In this document: piece after piece, positions 42,701 to 52,944 of the stretch | Layout of the letters: each line of letters starts with the position of its first letter | Position numbering within the stretch: the stretch's first letter is position 1 | NCBI GenBank assembly: GCA_026018925.1 | Contig: JAKSZU010000004.1 | Coordinates: 9,520,017 to 9,584,016, forward strand | Direction: 5' to 3' | From: Tupaia tana | Lineage: Eukaryota; Chordata; Mammalia; Scandentia; Tupaiidae | Length of the DNA: 64,000 bases | Notes under the pieces: generated by a model | Seen by the model: only the letters and a program-made list of their open reading frames with translations | Told to the model about the DNA's origin: nothing | The model's database searches: none | Program-made: the position numbers and the translations under genes

Positions 42701-43760
42701 TGCATTCCTCTGCTTGCTCAGATTTAGCTCCAAAGAATAGGAAAAAACATATAACCCATCAGAAACCATCACAGAGGTACAAGAAATATGAGAAACCAAG
42801 AAAATGTATCTCCTCTAATGAAAAAGAATACCTTCTCTTCCTCCACAAAGAATACAAAGAAACTCATGGAAATGTCAGATAAAGAATTTAAAATATTCAT
42901 AGTGACAAAGTAGCAGAAATGCAAGAGAATAGAGACAATGAACTTCAGAAGATAAAGGAGAAAAGAGACACAGAGTTCTAGGAGGTGAGGAAATTCTTGA
43001 ATGATCAGAAAGAGGAGATACACATCATAAAAAGGAATCAAACGGAATTGTTAGAGATGAGGGCTGTAATACAAGAAATCAAAACTTCCACTGAAAATAT
43101 CAAAAGCAGATTAGACCATGCAGATGATCGAATCTCAGATGTAGAAGCTAGACCCTCTGACCTAGAAAAATTCACCAAAAAGGCTGAGAAAATAATCACA
43201 AAAAATGAGAATAACATACAAGTAATATTAGATACCATTAAACGCCCAAACATATAAATCATGGGTATCCCAGAAGGTGAAGAAACTAATCAGGGTATTG
43301 ATAATCTATTCCATGAAATCCTGGAAGAAAACTTTCCAAACCTAGAGAGACATTCAAATATCCACACCCAAGAAATACAAAGGACCCCACATAGAATCGA
43401 CCCAAGAACATCTTCCCCAAGGCACATCGTAGCCAGATTGACCAAAACCACAGATTGAGACAAGATACTAAAATTGGCAAGAGAGAAACGTCAAGTTACT
43501 TTCAAAGGATGTCCCATCAGGCTAACATCAGACCTCTCATCGGAAACAATGCAAGCAAGGAAAGAATGGGAAGATATATTCAATGTTAAGTGAAAAACAA
43601 TTTAAACCAAGAATACTATACCCATCAAGATTATCTTTCATATGGGGGAAAAAAGACTAAAACATTCTCAGATAAATAAAACCTAAAAGAATTTACCAGC
43701 ACCATACCAGCTCTCCAAGAAGTGCTGAAGGGAGAGCTATATCAGGAAAACTAAAGTTGA
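42700..43760 (+). pseudogene. L1 ORF1, decayed
   Basis: A decayed ORF1 homologous to the intact one at 1418-2377. Recognisable peptides in order: QTELLEMRAVIQEIKTSTENI and KSRLDHADDRISDVEARPSDL (coiled coil), GIPEGEETNQGIDNLFHEIL (start of the RRM-like domain), HTQEIQRTPHRIDPRTSSPRH, then the C-terminal domain ('ccatcaagattatctttcat', 'accagctctccaagaagtgc'). In-frame stops ('tag' after 'cacagagttc' near 42980; 'taa' at 43255-43257; 'tga' near 43459) and frameshifts break it. The rest of the element to about 43920 has little similarity I can follow. It cannot make ORF1p. Confidence 0.9.
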
Positions 43761-44099
43761 ATACACAGAAATAAGAGTATAAGAAACAACCAAGAGAATG
43801 TCCAGCCTAATGGTAGGGACAAGTCCAGAGTCGAATGTTAACTTTCAGAGTTTAAATGGAAAGATCAGACCACAGTAACACTTCAAATTTAGTAGAAGAG
43901 AGATTAGTTATATGAATCTGAACTAGTGAAATGGAATTTTTTACTTTGGACTAAATCATTACAGATTTTCTTCAATGCTTTGATTTCCATATTTAAGGAT
44001 TTTGATCTTCTCTACCTACTATTTGTTCACCTACCTACTATTTGAACCGAGTCCTAACCTTTTTCCTGGCTTTAAGTTTAAGAGTCTCAAGAAATCTTA

Positions 44100-44830
44100 A
44101 GTCTGAAATAGAAACAAAGGAAAACACATAAATGATCAGAAAGCAAATAAAAAGGTTTTCAACATCGCTGGTTGTCAGGAAAATGGAAATTAAAGCCACA
44201 ATGAATTGCACTACCCATCAGACAGCAAAAATTCAAAGAACTAAAAATAAAATATTACTAAGGACGTAGAGAAACCAGAATTCTCACATATTCATAGCAG
44301 GGATGTAAAATACTACATCTACTTTGGAAAAAGTTTTGTCAGCATTTTATGAAGTTATTAAGTCTACAACTACCCTGTGATTCAATAAGTCTAGTAACAG
44401 GTTTTTACTCAAGAGAAATATTAATAGAAAGCAAATGTTCATTTAAAAAGTTGATCATGGCAAATGTATTCCTAAGAACCAAAAACTGAAATAACTTAAA
44501 TGTACATCAGTATGAGAATGAGTTTAAAAATTGCAGTACATTCACAGTGGAATACTGATCAACAATAAAAAGGTATGCTATAGACATATGCAACAATATG
44601 CATAAATATCACAGATATTATACTAAGCAAAAGAAGCCAGACACAAAGTTTTGTGCCTCATATTAACTCGTGTACATAAAGTTCTAAAACAGACAAAACA
44701 AGTGAATAGATCAAAACACAGTTTGCCTCTGAATTGGAGGTGGAGATTGACTGGGAGAGAACACAAGGGAACTTTCTTGATGGGGTGTGAATTACACAGA
44801 TGTATCTATTTGTCAAAACTGTACAGCTTA
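44100..44830 (+). mobile_element. Old L1 ORF2 3' part / 3' UTR, continuing at 45133-45178
   Basis: 'gaaattaaagccacaatgaat', 'gtggaatactgatcaac', 'tatgcaacaatatgcataaat', 'tcaaaactgtacagctta' follow an old L1 3' end; 'caatctaatatatatataaa' after the SINE completes it. Confidence 0.65.
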
Positions 44831-45122
44831 GGGAACCAGCAGTTAGTGTAATGGCTATGTCGCTGGACTCCCACGTAGTCGACCGCGGTTCGCATCCCGG
44901 ACCCAGTGGCTTAAAACTCATGCCAGGCGCGTGTGCGTGCGTGCCCGGGATCCTGAGAGCAGAATGGAGAAGGGATTGCGGCGTGACCATCCCCCCTGTG
45001 GGGCGATCTCTCGCTTTCTGTCTCTAATGTCTCTCTCTGTCTGTCTGGCGAGCACACGTGCCCTATAGCGAAAATCTCTCAAAACCCCCCCCCCCAAAAA
45101 AAAAAAAAAAAAAAAAAAAACG
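44831..45122 (+). mobile_element. tRNA-derived SINE, long form (family A), young
   Basis: Head 'gggaaccagcagttagtgta', A box 'tagtgtaatgg', B box 'ggttcgcatcc', GC-rich body with intact CpGs, 'ccctatagcgaaaat', then C-rich and A-rich tail. TSD 'gtacagctta' at 44821-44830 and 45123-45132. Confidence 0.95.
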
Positions 45123-45178
45123 GTACAGCTTACAATCTAATATATATATAAATTTTATTTTCAAAAACAAGATCTCTT

Positions 45179-45441
45179 GGGAAACAGCAGTTAGCGTAAT
45201 GGCTATGTCGCTGGACTCCCACGTAGTCAACCGCAGTTCGTGTCCTGGACCCGGTGGCTTAAAACTCACGCCGGGCGTGTGTGCATGCGTGCCCAAGATC
45301 CCGAGAGGAGAATGGAGGAGAAGGGATTGCGGCGTGGCCATCCCCCCTGGGGGGTGATTTCTCGCTTTCTGTCTCTCTGTCTCTCTCTGTCTGGCGAGCA
45401 CATGCGCCCTATAGCAAAAACCTATCCAAAAAAAAAAAAAA
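45179..45441 (+). mobile_element. tRNA-derived SINE, long form (family A), young
   Basis: Very similar to the neighbour at 44831 and to 51693-51952: 'gaaacagcagttagcgtaat', 'aactcacgccgggcgtgtgt', 'ctggcgagcacatgcgccc'. Its TSD reads 'aaaaacaagatctctt' (45163-45178) and 'aaaaacaagacctctt' (about 45442-45457). Confidence 0.94.
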
Positions 45442-45483
45442 AAAAACAAGACCTCTTAGGATTTTAGAAACAAGACCTCTTAG

Positions 45484-45722
45484 GAGCCAGCAGGTAGCGT
45501 AGCGGTTAAGGCACTGGACTCCCACATGTCCGACTATGATTTGGGCCCTAGACCTGGTGGCTTAAGAATCACATTGGGTGTGTGTGTGTACCCAGAATCC
45601 CCGGAGGAGAACGGAGGAGAAAGGATTGCGGCATGGCCATTCCCCTTTCTGACTTTCCTCTCACTGTTTCTCTCTCTGACTCTTTCTGGGAAGCATACAT
45701 GCCTTATGACAAAAACCTTAAA
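45484..45722 (+). mobile_element. tRNA-derived SINE, long form (family A), older
   Basis: Third in a row, same strand: 'ggagccagcaggtagcgtag', 'tggcttaagaatcacattgg', 'gaacggaggagaaaggattg', 'catgccttatgacaaaaacc'. More diverged than its two neighbours, so it predates them. Confidence 0.88.
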
Positions 45723-45949
45723 ATGCTTTTCTTTATAAGAACTCTTTTTAAATGTATAAATAGGATATAAAATAAGGAGTCAGTCATACAGAGAAGGGAG
45801 AGGGTCAAAGGATAGGGCCTGTAGAGCCTGATTATAGAAAAATGCTTGTCCTGTTTAAGAACGTGTAAGGTCGGGGGTGGGGCATGGAATAGAGTTGATG
45901 AAAACAAGAACAGAATGAGAAAACCATGGAGTTAGACATGGTCCAGGTC

Positions 45950-47560
45950 ACATAGGCTCAGTTAAGACAGAATAAGGAGTGTTCAGGTTTTTTCAAAAGC
46001 ATAATAGAAAGCTATTAGAGGGTTTTAAGCAGAAAACACTGTGGTCCAATTTGTGTTTTTCAAGAAAATTACTCTAGCAGCTGCATGGGGAATAAATTGG
46101 AGAAGCCAAGAGCCAAACCAGGAAACGAGGAAAGAAGGCCATGCCGTCGTCTTGGTAAGACACGAAAGTTACTGGGAATAGTAGGTGGCAGGAGCTGAGA
46201 AAAGAAAGTCTATCATTTCAAGATGTGTTAGAAGATAGGAAGAATTGAACACAGTAATAGATTGGATGTAGTAGGAAGGATTAGAAGAGAGGAAGAAACT
46301 AGAATGGTACCCAGGTTCCGACCTTAGAAATTGAGGAGAGGCGGTGCTGTCTGAGAAAGGCTGGAAGAGGCCAAGATGTGGGGAGAGAGAAGCCTGAAGA
46401 TGTTGGTACATGGTGCATCTGAGAACCTAGGGGATAGGTTAATGAGTTGAATATAATGGTGCAGGTCAGAGGAGAGTTTGGTTGGGGGACATGAATTAGA
46501 GTCATCAGCTTCTGGTGGCATCTGAAGCTCTAGAAGTGGGTGAGAGTAAAAGCTGTGTTCAGAGAGGGCAAAGATCCCCGGGTGAATTCTGGGAAACAGA
46601 AGACTGCAGAGAAGGTGAACAGAGGAGGAGGAACCCACAGAAAGACTGAGAAGTGGCCAAAGGACAGGAGAAAAGCAGAGAGGGTTGACATCACGAAGAA
46701 TGTTTTGAGAAGGAGGGAATAATCGACTGTGTTAAATGAAGCCGAGGTTGAGTGAGAATGAAATGAAGTGTCTGCAGAATTCTGTAACAAGGTCACTGGG
46801 AAGCTTGTCAAAATCGGTTGCAGTTGGAGCAGTGGTAGCTAAATCCAGACTGCACTGAGTAAAGAAATAACTGGGAGATGAGAAAATATAGAGTATACGT
46901 GGCCATCTCTTTCTAGAACCTTTGCTATAAAGGAAGCAAAATGAATTGGAACATAGGAGGTCCACAAGAGAAATCATGAAACAGGCTTCTTAGAAGGTAG
47001 GAATGAGGTGTCTGAATAACTGGGATTCCAGGCCACTGATGAGAGATCTCCTAAAAACAAGCTAATTCTCACGTGGGATCAATAGGATTATTTCTTAGTG
47101 TATGTCTTGGTGAAATGGGGGGGGGAGGGTCAGATTAAAAAATAAACCAAAACGGGCTGGTCACCTTGAATGTGTGATGTATTTAACCTGTTAAAATGTA
47201 GGCATAAAGAAGACAAATGGTTGAGTTCATCCATAGTTGGGAGTCTTTCAGAAGAAAATGATAAATGAAGAGGTGAGCCAGGGAGTTGAGGTTCTTTGCA
47301 AGTGGATAATTATAGCAATGAGACACAAAAGCTCAGTAAAAGAGGGGAGGAAAAGACAAAGGGGATCCGAGGGTAGGTGGGAATGTGTATGCATATTGGG
47401 GATGAGGATGGCAATGAGTCATTGGATTTCAGAATGACCTGGGGGGTGGGAGGATAGGTTGGAGTCAAAAGGCAGGGTGTGGGAATAATTTTAGAGGTGG
47501 TAGTAGTAGCATTTGGGATGATACTTTAGGGTCAAAGGAGAAGTCTTAGACATCAGTGGT
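45950..47560 (-). repeat. Long L2 LINE relic
   Basis: Antisense L2 wording in order: 'tattagagggttttaagcag', 'attactctagcagctgcatg', 'gaagatgttggtacatgg', 'gagagtttggttgggggac', 'aggaaccagaag'-like later stretches. It covers much of the interval but is too diverged to bound, and parts may be unique sequence. Confidence 0.5.
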
Positions 47561-47609
47561 GGAGTGGAAGGCAATGTCATTGGAAAATGAGGAGCTATAC
47601 AAACTCAAA

Positions 47610-48005
47610 GGATGGATGTACTAGTTTGATAGGAATATCATAACACACAGATAGGGTGACTTAAACAGCAGAAATTGATTTTCTCAACATTTCTGGAGAC
47701 TAGAAGTCCAAGATCAAGATGTCCTCAGGTTTGGTTTCTTCTGAGGTCACTCTCCTTGGCTTGCAGATGGCCATCTTTGCACAGTGTCTGCAAATACTTG
47801 TCCCTCGGTCTATATGATTGTGTGTATCCTAACCTCTTCGTCTTATAAAGGCAGCAGAAATATTGGATCAGGGCCCAGTCACTTGACCAACTTTATCTTG
47901 ATTTCCTCTTTAAAGGCTCTAACTCCAAATGAGTCACAGTCAGAGGTACAGGGGTTTGGACATCAACATGAGTTTGGAGGTTGGAGCACAATTCAACCCA
48001 CGAAA
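47610..48005 (-). repeat. MLT1/MaLR-type LTR
   Basis: Reads as the reverse complement of an MLT1 LTR: 'tgacttaaacagcagaaattg', 'ctagaagtccaagatcaag', 'ctccttggcttgcagatgg', 'ttggatcagggcccagtcac', 'ctccaaatgagtcacagtc', 'acaattcaacccacg'. Confidence 0.72.
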
Positions 48006-48230
48006 GTGAGGTAATAGACAGTTGTCTATGCAGACCTGAGGGTGTTCAGGAAAACAAAGAGCTGCGAGCTAAGTCTTCAGTGAACGAAGGGAATGGCCCG
48101 GTCAGTGGGAGCGCAATGATGAGGGCAGAGTCTATCCCTGATGCAAGAGCTGCGAAGGAGGGATGGCTTTTTCAAAGAGGGAGAAATAAACCTTCCATAT
48201 TAGTCCACTTTCTAGAAAATGCCAGGGACT

Positions 48231-48234
<4 letters not shown>

Positions 48235-48271
<37 letters not shown>
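48235..48271. repeat. (GT)n microsatellite
   Basis: Uninterrupted GT dinucleotides ending next to the inverted L1 fragment. Confidence 0.92.
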
Positions 48272-48274
<3 letters not shown>

Positions 48275-48276
<2 letters not shown>

Positions 48277-48597
48277 ACTGAGTAGTATTCCACAGTGTAT
48301 ATGTGTTACACTTTTTTAATCAGTCATTTGTCCGTGGACATTTGGGTTGGTTCCATGTCTTAGCAAATGTCAATAATGTCACAATAACATGGATGTGCAC
48401 GTGTGTGCTTTTCTGACTGAGTGTATCCCTATCCTTTGGACAGATACCCAAGAGTGGAATTGCTGAATCATATGTATGATAGCATCTTTGATTGACTCAA
48501 CATACAGGATGGGAAAATTCATTTGGTATGCTGTAATGATACACAGTGATGGAATGCAAAAATAAAATAAATAAATAAATAAATAAATAAAATTGTA
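48275..48597 (+). mobile_element. L1 3' end with inverted 5' part (twin-primed insertion)
   Basis: 48275-48472 is antisense ORF2 end ('gagtagtattccacagtg', 'tttgggttggttccatgtc', 'cccaagagtggaattgctg'); 48476-48597 is the sense 3' UTR end ('tttgattgactcaacataca', 'gatacacagtgatggaatg', (AAAT)n tail). The internal ORF2-to-3' UTR piece between them is missing at the junction. TSD not identified. Confidence 0.82.
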
Positions 48598-49049
48598 AGA
48601 TAAAAGGGAAAAAAAGGAGGAAGTAACCATGAGGAGTAAGCAGCCATTCCTTTCTACTAGTTCTGAGGAATTTGGAAACATAGTCTTGAAAATACAGGTT
48701 TCTCCTGAGAGGGTTGCCTGAAAAATGCTATCTTTTCTGAACACACATGATTCAAAGAAGGCAACAGGTGAATGGGACGTGGGGGAAGAGTCTGAGGATA
48801 CAGGAGAGCTGGCCAATCAGAGCAGGAGCCTGCATTAGCTAGAGCAACCCCCTCTTCTGTCCATATACATCTTTCTGTTCCATCTGTTTCAAAGTCACCA
48901 CCCCACCTGCCCTACCTCCAGAGCAATGACTCCGTGTGTCTCCTGTTCAAGTGGGACATTTTCACCACTTTAAATTGGTGACTGGAAGAACCATGCTTAC
49001 TCAGTGTAAGACTGGGCCACTGTGCAATAGCAGCTGAGTGTCCAATTGA

Positions 49050-49560
49050 ACTTTCAAATCCATGTGTCAATTTGTTCCTGGTGAGCAGTGCCCCCAGGAG
49101 CTCACACAGTCAGCTTTCTCTCCATTATCCAAGGACAGCCTGAAGTTAAAGAATCACTTCCTGGGATTTGGTGTCTCTGCTGACCTCTCCCATCAAAAAG
49201 ATCCAATTAAAGTGCCAAGGGCTCAAATGCCTCCTTATTTCATTCACATAAGGCCAGGTGGTTCCTCCCCTCAGATTTGCATATTAATATTCAAAATAAA
49301 AAGTCAGCTGTGTGCGGTGGCTTAAGCTAATCCTACAAGACACATTCAGCCAAATAAGCATGTGCAATGCAGGAATCTGAGTTCGGAGCTGGAACATCTG
49401 AAGGACAGGTTGTGCCTGCACATTTAGTACGTTTTGCTCTGTGAAACGAGCCAGGCACTTTACTAAGAAGATGCATTGCTAAAGACTGTCTAGAAACAGA
49501 AAAATGAACCTGAGCCAGGGCAGGCTCCCTCAGCTTAAATAGACGAGCACCTTAAAGAAA
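49050..49560. promoter_or_regulatory. Candidate conserved non-coding element with an octamer site
   Basis: A non-repetitive 500-bp block in a repeat-rich area. It contains 'atttgcatattaat' at 49275-49288, which includes the POU octamer complement ATTTGCAT, and further AT-rich homeodomain-like words ('ccaattaaag'). No coding signal. Regulatory function is inference only; cross-species alignment is needed. Confidence 0.3.
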
Positions 49561-50490
49561 CGGATTGAATTTGAATGATCTTGATCACTACCAGGAAAGA
49601 AAATCAGGATTTTTTTTTAAGAAACTGAATATTTGAGAATATCAGGCCATCCCAACTTAAATGGTAATAATCCTCATGTGATCATGTAAATCACTCTATT
49701 TTCATTCATTCAACCAAGATTTTAAAAAACCTATGTTTTATGTCGGGTGATGGGATGTAAAAAAAGGCACTACTCCTGTCCCTGAAGAGCTCCAGTCTAG
49801 GGGAAGACAGACAGCCGCAGATACGATCAGTCCTCATTAGAAGAAGGTCTGGGCTAGAACATGATTTCCAACCTGTAGACTCGTGACTCTGGGCAGAGGG
49901 CCTGAGGATTTGTAGTTTTACTACACTAGGCATTTTCTAAAGGAAAAAAATTTCACACATCAATGTGCGATTTTAAAGGAGATTGGATACAGTTCTGATT
50001 AACGAAAAGGAAATTCATTTACAAACATTCTTGAATTCATAGAGCTAGTTGCCATGATGTATTTTCTCAGTAGGTAGATACTAAACGTACAGCTACATCT
50101 GGGAGTCTGGGAAATATTTCAAAGTTCAAACAGAAGCTTCAAACCAGAGAGAACTGGTAACCACTGGTCTAGTTACCAGGGTAGGTCACTGTTCCTCAGG
50201 GTAACCCCAGCCCAGTTGGACTGCAGGACTAGATGTCTCTTCTGATCCACGACCCACTCCTCTGCCTGTGCTCTGGATTCCCGTCCCTCCCACGGAACTC
50301 GCTCCTCCAATGACATCTTCTCTTTGATATCTTCACTCTTGCTCTCTTCCCAAGCTGTTCTCTGAGTCTATATCCGTGCTCAAGTCTCTCCCATTTTTAC
50401 AAGAATATTCTCTGTCATGTCAATTGCACAAATATCTACCAGACTTCTGTGTGATTTTGCCTGCAATGTCAAGAAAAGATGCACCCAAGG
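49560..50490. other. Unassigned sequence
   Basis: No named repeat or gene seen. 'attcattcaaccaagatttt' near 49703 with the following 'aaaaggcactactcctgtccctgaag' may be a weak antisense L2 tail. Confidence 0.3.
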
Positions 50491-50509
50491 GGTAGAAGTT
50501 GACCCCAGA

Positions 50510-50706
50510 GGGCCAGCAGATAGGGTAGCGGTTAAAGTGTTGGACTCCCACGTGCCTAACCACAGTAGGAGTCCCAGGCCTGGCGGCCTGCTTTCTCACT
50601 TTCCCTCTCTCTTTCTCTCCCTGTCTCTGGTGAGTGCACATGCCCTACAACAAATTAAAAAATAATAGTGATAAATAACATTAAATGGATCATTCATTTA
50701 AAAAAA
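50510..50706 (+). mobile_element. tRNA-derived SINE with mixed A/B tail
   Basis: Shared head ('ggccagcagatagggtagcg'), then a direct jump to 'ggcggcctgctttctcac' as in family B, CT-rich stretch, then the A-type 'gtgagtgcacatgccctac' followed by the B-type 'aaaataatagtgataaat' and 'attaaatggatcattc'. TSD 'agaagttgaccccaga' (50494-50509) and 'agaagttgacctcaga' (50707-50722). Confidence 0.88.
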
Positions 50707-50749
50707 AGAAGTTGACCTCAGAATACTGAGTAGTCATTCGTCGGTAAAT

Positions 50750-51165
50750 AGGGGAGTAGGGGTACAGATATGTGCCAAGTCTATCGTTTTATCTCCTGAA
50801 AGATCTCTCGAATCCATTAGCTTCCCTCTCTTCAACGCCAGCTAGTCCCAGCTGCCATCCCCTTCTGCATGAACTAGTACAATGTCCTTGTCACTGGTCT
50901 AACTGCAGTTATCCTTGCCTCCTATTTGTTTGGTGTCCATACTGCAGCCAGATTGATCTTTTCAAACTGTTACCCTTCCCAGCCCCTCACCATGACCTAC
51001 CTTCCCCAGGGTTCAGGAGGTCCAGGCCCCGTCTTGCTGAATATTCCCTTCCCCTCACACTTTCTAACCCACGCTGGCCTTTCAGGCTCATATGTGCTCT
51101 GCTCTTTCCGGTAGGCGGGGCTTTTCACATAATTCCTCTGTCTGCCCTCAATGGTAAGAAATCTG
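50750..51165 (+). repeat. L2 LINE relic
   Basis: Forward L2 wording: 'tcactggtctaactgcagtt', 'ccatactgcagccagattg', 'atcttttcaaactgttaccc', 'cacgctggcctttcaggctc'. Confidence 0.62.
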
Positions 51166-51174
51166 GTTAAACTT

Positions 51175-51520
51175 TAAAAGGAAGGATTTTAAGCAAAGCA
51201 GCGACTGTATAGGATTTAATTTGTATTCCACAAGGAACGCTTTGGCTACCACGTTGAAGAGAGAATTTGAGGGGGCAGAGGAAGAAGTCAGGAAACCAGT
51301 GGGGAGGCTCTTTCTGAGGTTCAGGTAGGAAACAATGGAAGCTTAGATGCAGGTGACAGCAGTACAGATGGAGAAAAAGAGACAGATTTGAGCTCTACTG
51401 GGAGCTGGAACAACGGAATTAGGTGATAGATTTGGTGAAAGAGAATAAGGGAAAAGGGGGAATTGAGACTGACTCTTGATTGTGGTGACTGAGTGGATCC
51501 TGATTTTATTTAAACATAAA
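51175..51520 (-). repeat. L2 LINE relic, inverted next to the previous one
   Basis: 'ggattttaagcaaagcagcg', 'gaacgctttggctaccacg', 'aggaaaccagtggggaggc' read as antisense L2. Head-to-head arrangement with 50750-51165. Confidence 0.45.
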
Positions 51521-51692
51521 ATTCTGTGAAAGGGACATCTGTGGGAGTTCACTGTCCTATCTCTACTGATAATCTGGCCTTTCTGACTCCTTACAGGCTG
51601 TGAATTGTTTGAGGAATAAGAGTGTGGAGCGCTTGATATGAAGTAAACTGTGAGAGAGACCAAAGTACAAAAGGGTTTTCAAAAAGTTCTTG

Positions 51693-51952
51693 GGAACCAG
51701 CAGTTAGCGTAATGGCTATGTCGCTGGACTCCCACGTAGTTGACCGCGGTTCGCGTCCTGGACCAAGTGGCTTAAAACTCATGCCGGGCACATGTGCGTG
51801 CGTGCCCAAGATCCTGAGAGGAGAATGGAGGAGAAGGGATTGCGGTGTGACCATCCCCCCTGGGGGGTGATTTCTCGCTTTCTGTCTCTATGTCTCTCTC
51901 TGTCTGTTTGGCAAGCTCACGCGCCCTATAGCAAAAAAACCTCTTCAAAAAT
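51693..51952 (+). mobile_element. tRNA-derived SINE, long form (family A), young
   Basis: Near-consensus: 'ggaaccagcagttagcgtaa', 'tggctatgtcgctggactcc', 'ttgcggtgtgaccatccccc', 'cgcgccctatagcaaaa'. TSD 'aaagttcttg' at 51683-51692 and 51953-51962. Confidence 0.95.
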
Positions 51953-52039
51953 AAAGTTCTTGAAAAATACGTATCACACCAAATAATAATAATAGTAATT
52001 AAAATTTTAAGCAATTGTAAATATGCTGAATTTCAAGAT

Positions 52040-52102
52040 TTTTTTTTTTGGTACAAAAAGAGGCTTGTACTTTAATTCCATTTTTCCATGGATTTCTGAA
52101 GT
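52040..52102 (-). mobile_element. MITE-like element end
   Basis: 'tactttaattccatttttcc' and 'atggatttctgaagtccc' match the end of the palindromic element at 29735-29950. Confidence 0.4.
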
Positions 52103-52209
52103 CCCCTCCGATGGAGAAGCGTGCCTATGTAAAGATTATGCAAGTTCACCCCTTGCAGATGAATCTGAGCGGCCACCTCGCTGGTCCATGACCAGATTCA
52201 TTTCTCTCT

Positions 52210-52850
52210 ATGTGTCTGCACTTCCTTCTGTCTAGATCAGTTACCATTTCTTACCATATCAACCTGTTTCTTACCAGTACCCTTGCCCAGTGTTCCCCCA
52301 ACTCAACTTCTGGCAAAACACCAGATTTGGATGAATCCAATTATCGCTCATCTCTGGTTGCTAAGCACTGCTGGAAATTCACACAGGTTGGTGTCACTAT
52401 AAATCATTGGTGCCACTCTAAATTTATGGTCTCTGACTTCAAATGGACCCTCAATACTGCCTAGCAATCCTTCTCTATTTCTCCTGTCACTCTCTCTCGT
52501 TCTCCACAGTGAATAGTGCAGATTTTTAACCCTCTCATAAGCCCTACTTCCCCTTTTCTCTGAGCAGATGAATTCATTCTTTCTTCACAGAGAAAACAGA
52601 AAACATCAGCAAAGGGAACTACTTCAGCCTTCTTCCATCACATCTATAAATTCACTTATATCTAAAGCTATCTCTTCTTATCTCTTTCCAGTTATATGTC
52701 TCTTCTTTTCTTTAAACATAATACTTCAGCCTGGATCTCATTCCTTCTTACTTCTTAAGAATATTCTTCTATTTATCCCCCTTTCCCTTATAGTATTGTT
52801 CAACCACAGCTCTTTCCTAACTCACTGAAACTTGCTCAGGTCTCTTTCAA
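52210..52850 (+). repeat. Ancient LINE-like relic (possibly L2), continuing at 54160-54475
   Basis: CT-rich sequence with 'aactcactgaaacttgctcag' before, and 'ttgtcaccaacaacctttat' and 'cagaaactctctttccattg' after, the L1 at 52.95 kb; together they look like one old LINE split by it. Family uncertain. Confidence 0.35.
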
Positions 52851-52944
52851 CTTAGAAAAAAGAGAGAATGAGAAAAAGACACAGAGAGAAAGAATCTGTT
52901 CTCTCTACCTCCAGTTACTACCAGATCTTTATCCTTCTTAGGAA

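Noticed and set aside
44833-44905. tRNA gene at the SINE heads
   Set aside because: A and B boxes are present but the cloverleaf is imperfect, no CCA-type 3' end or terminator follows, and the sequence is repeated with SINE bodies; these are SINE promoters.
49305-49345. Alu-like head 'gtgcggtggcttaagctaatcc'
   Set aside because: The resemblance lasts about 25 bp and nothing downstream continues it; it sits in a block that otherwise looks non-repetitive.
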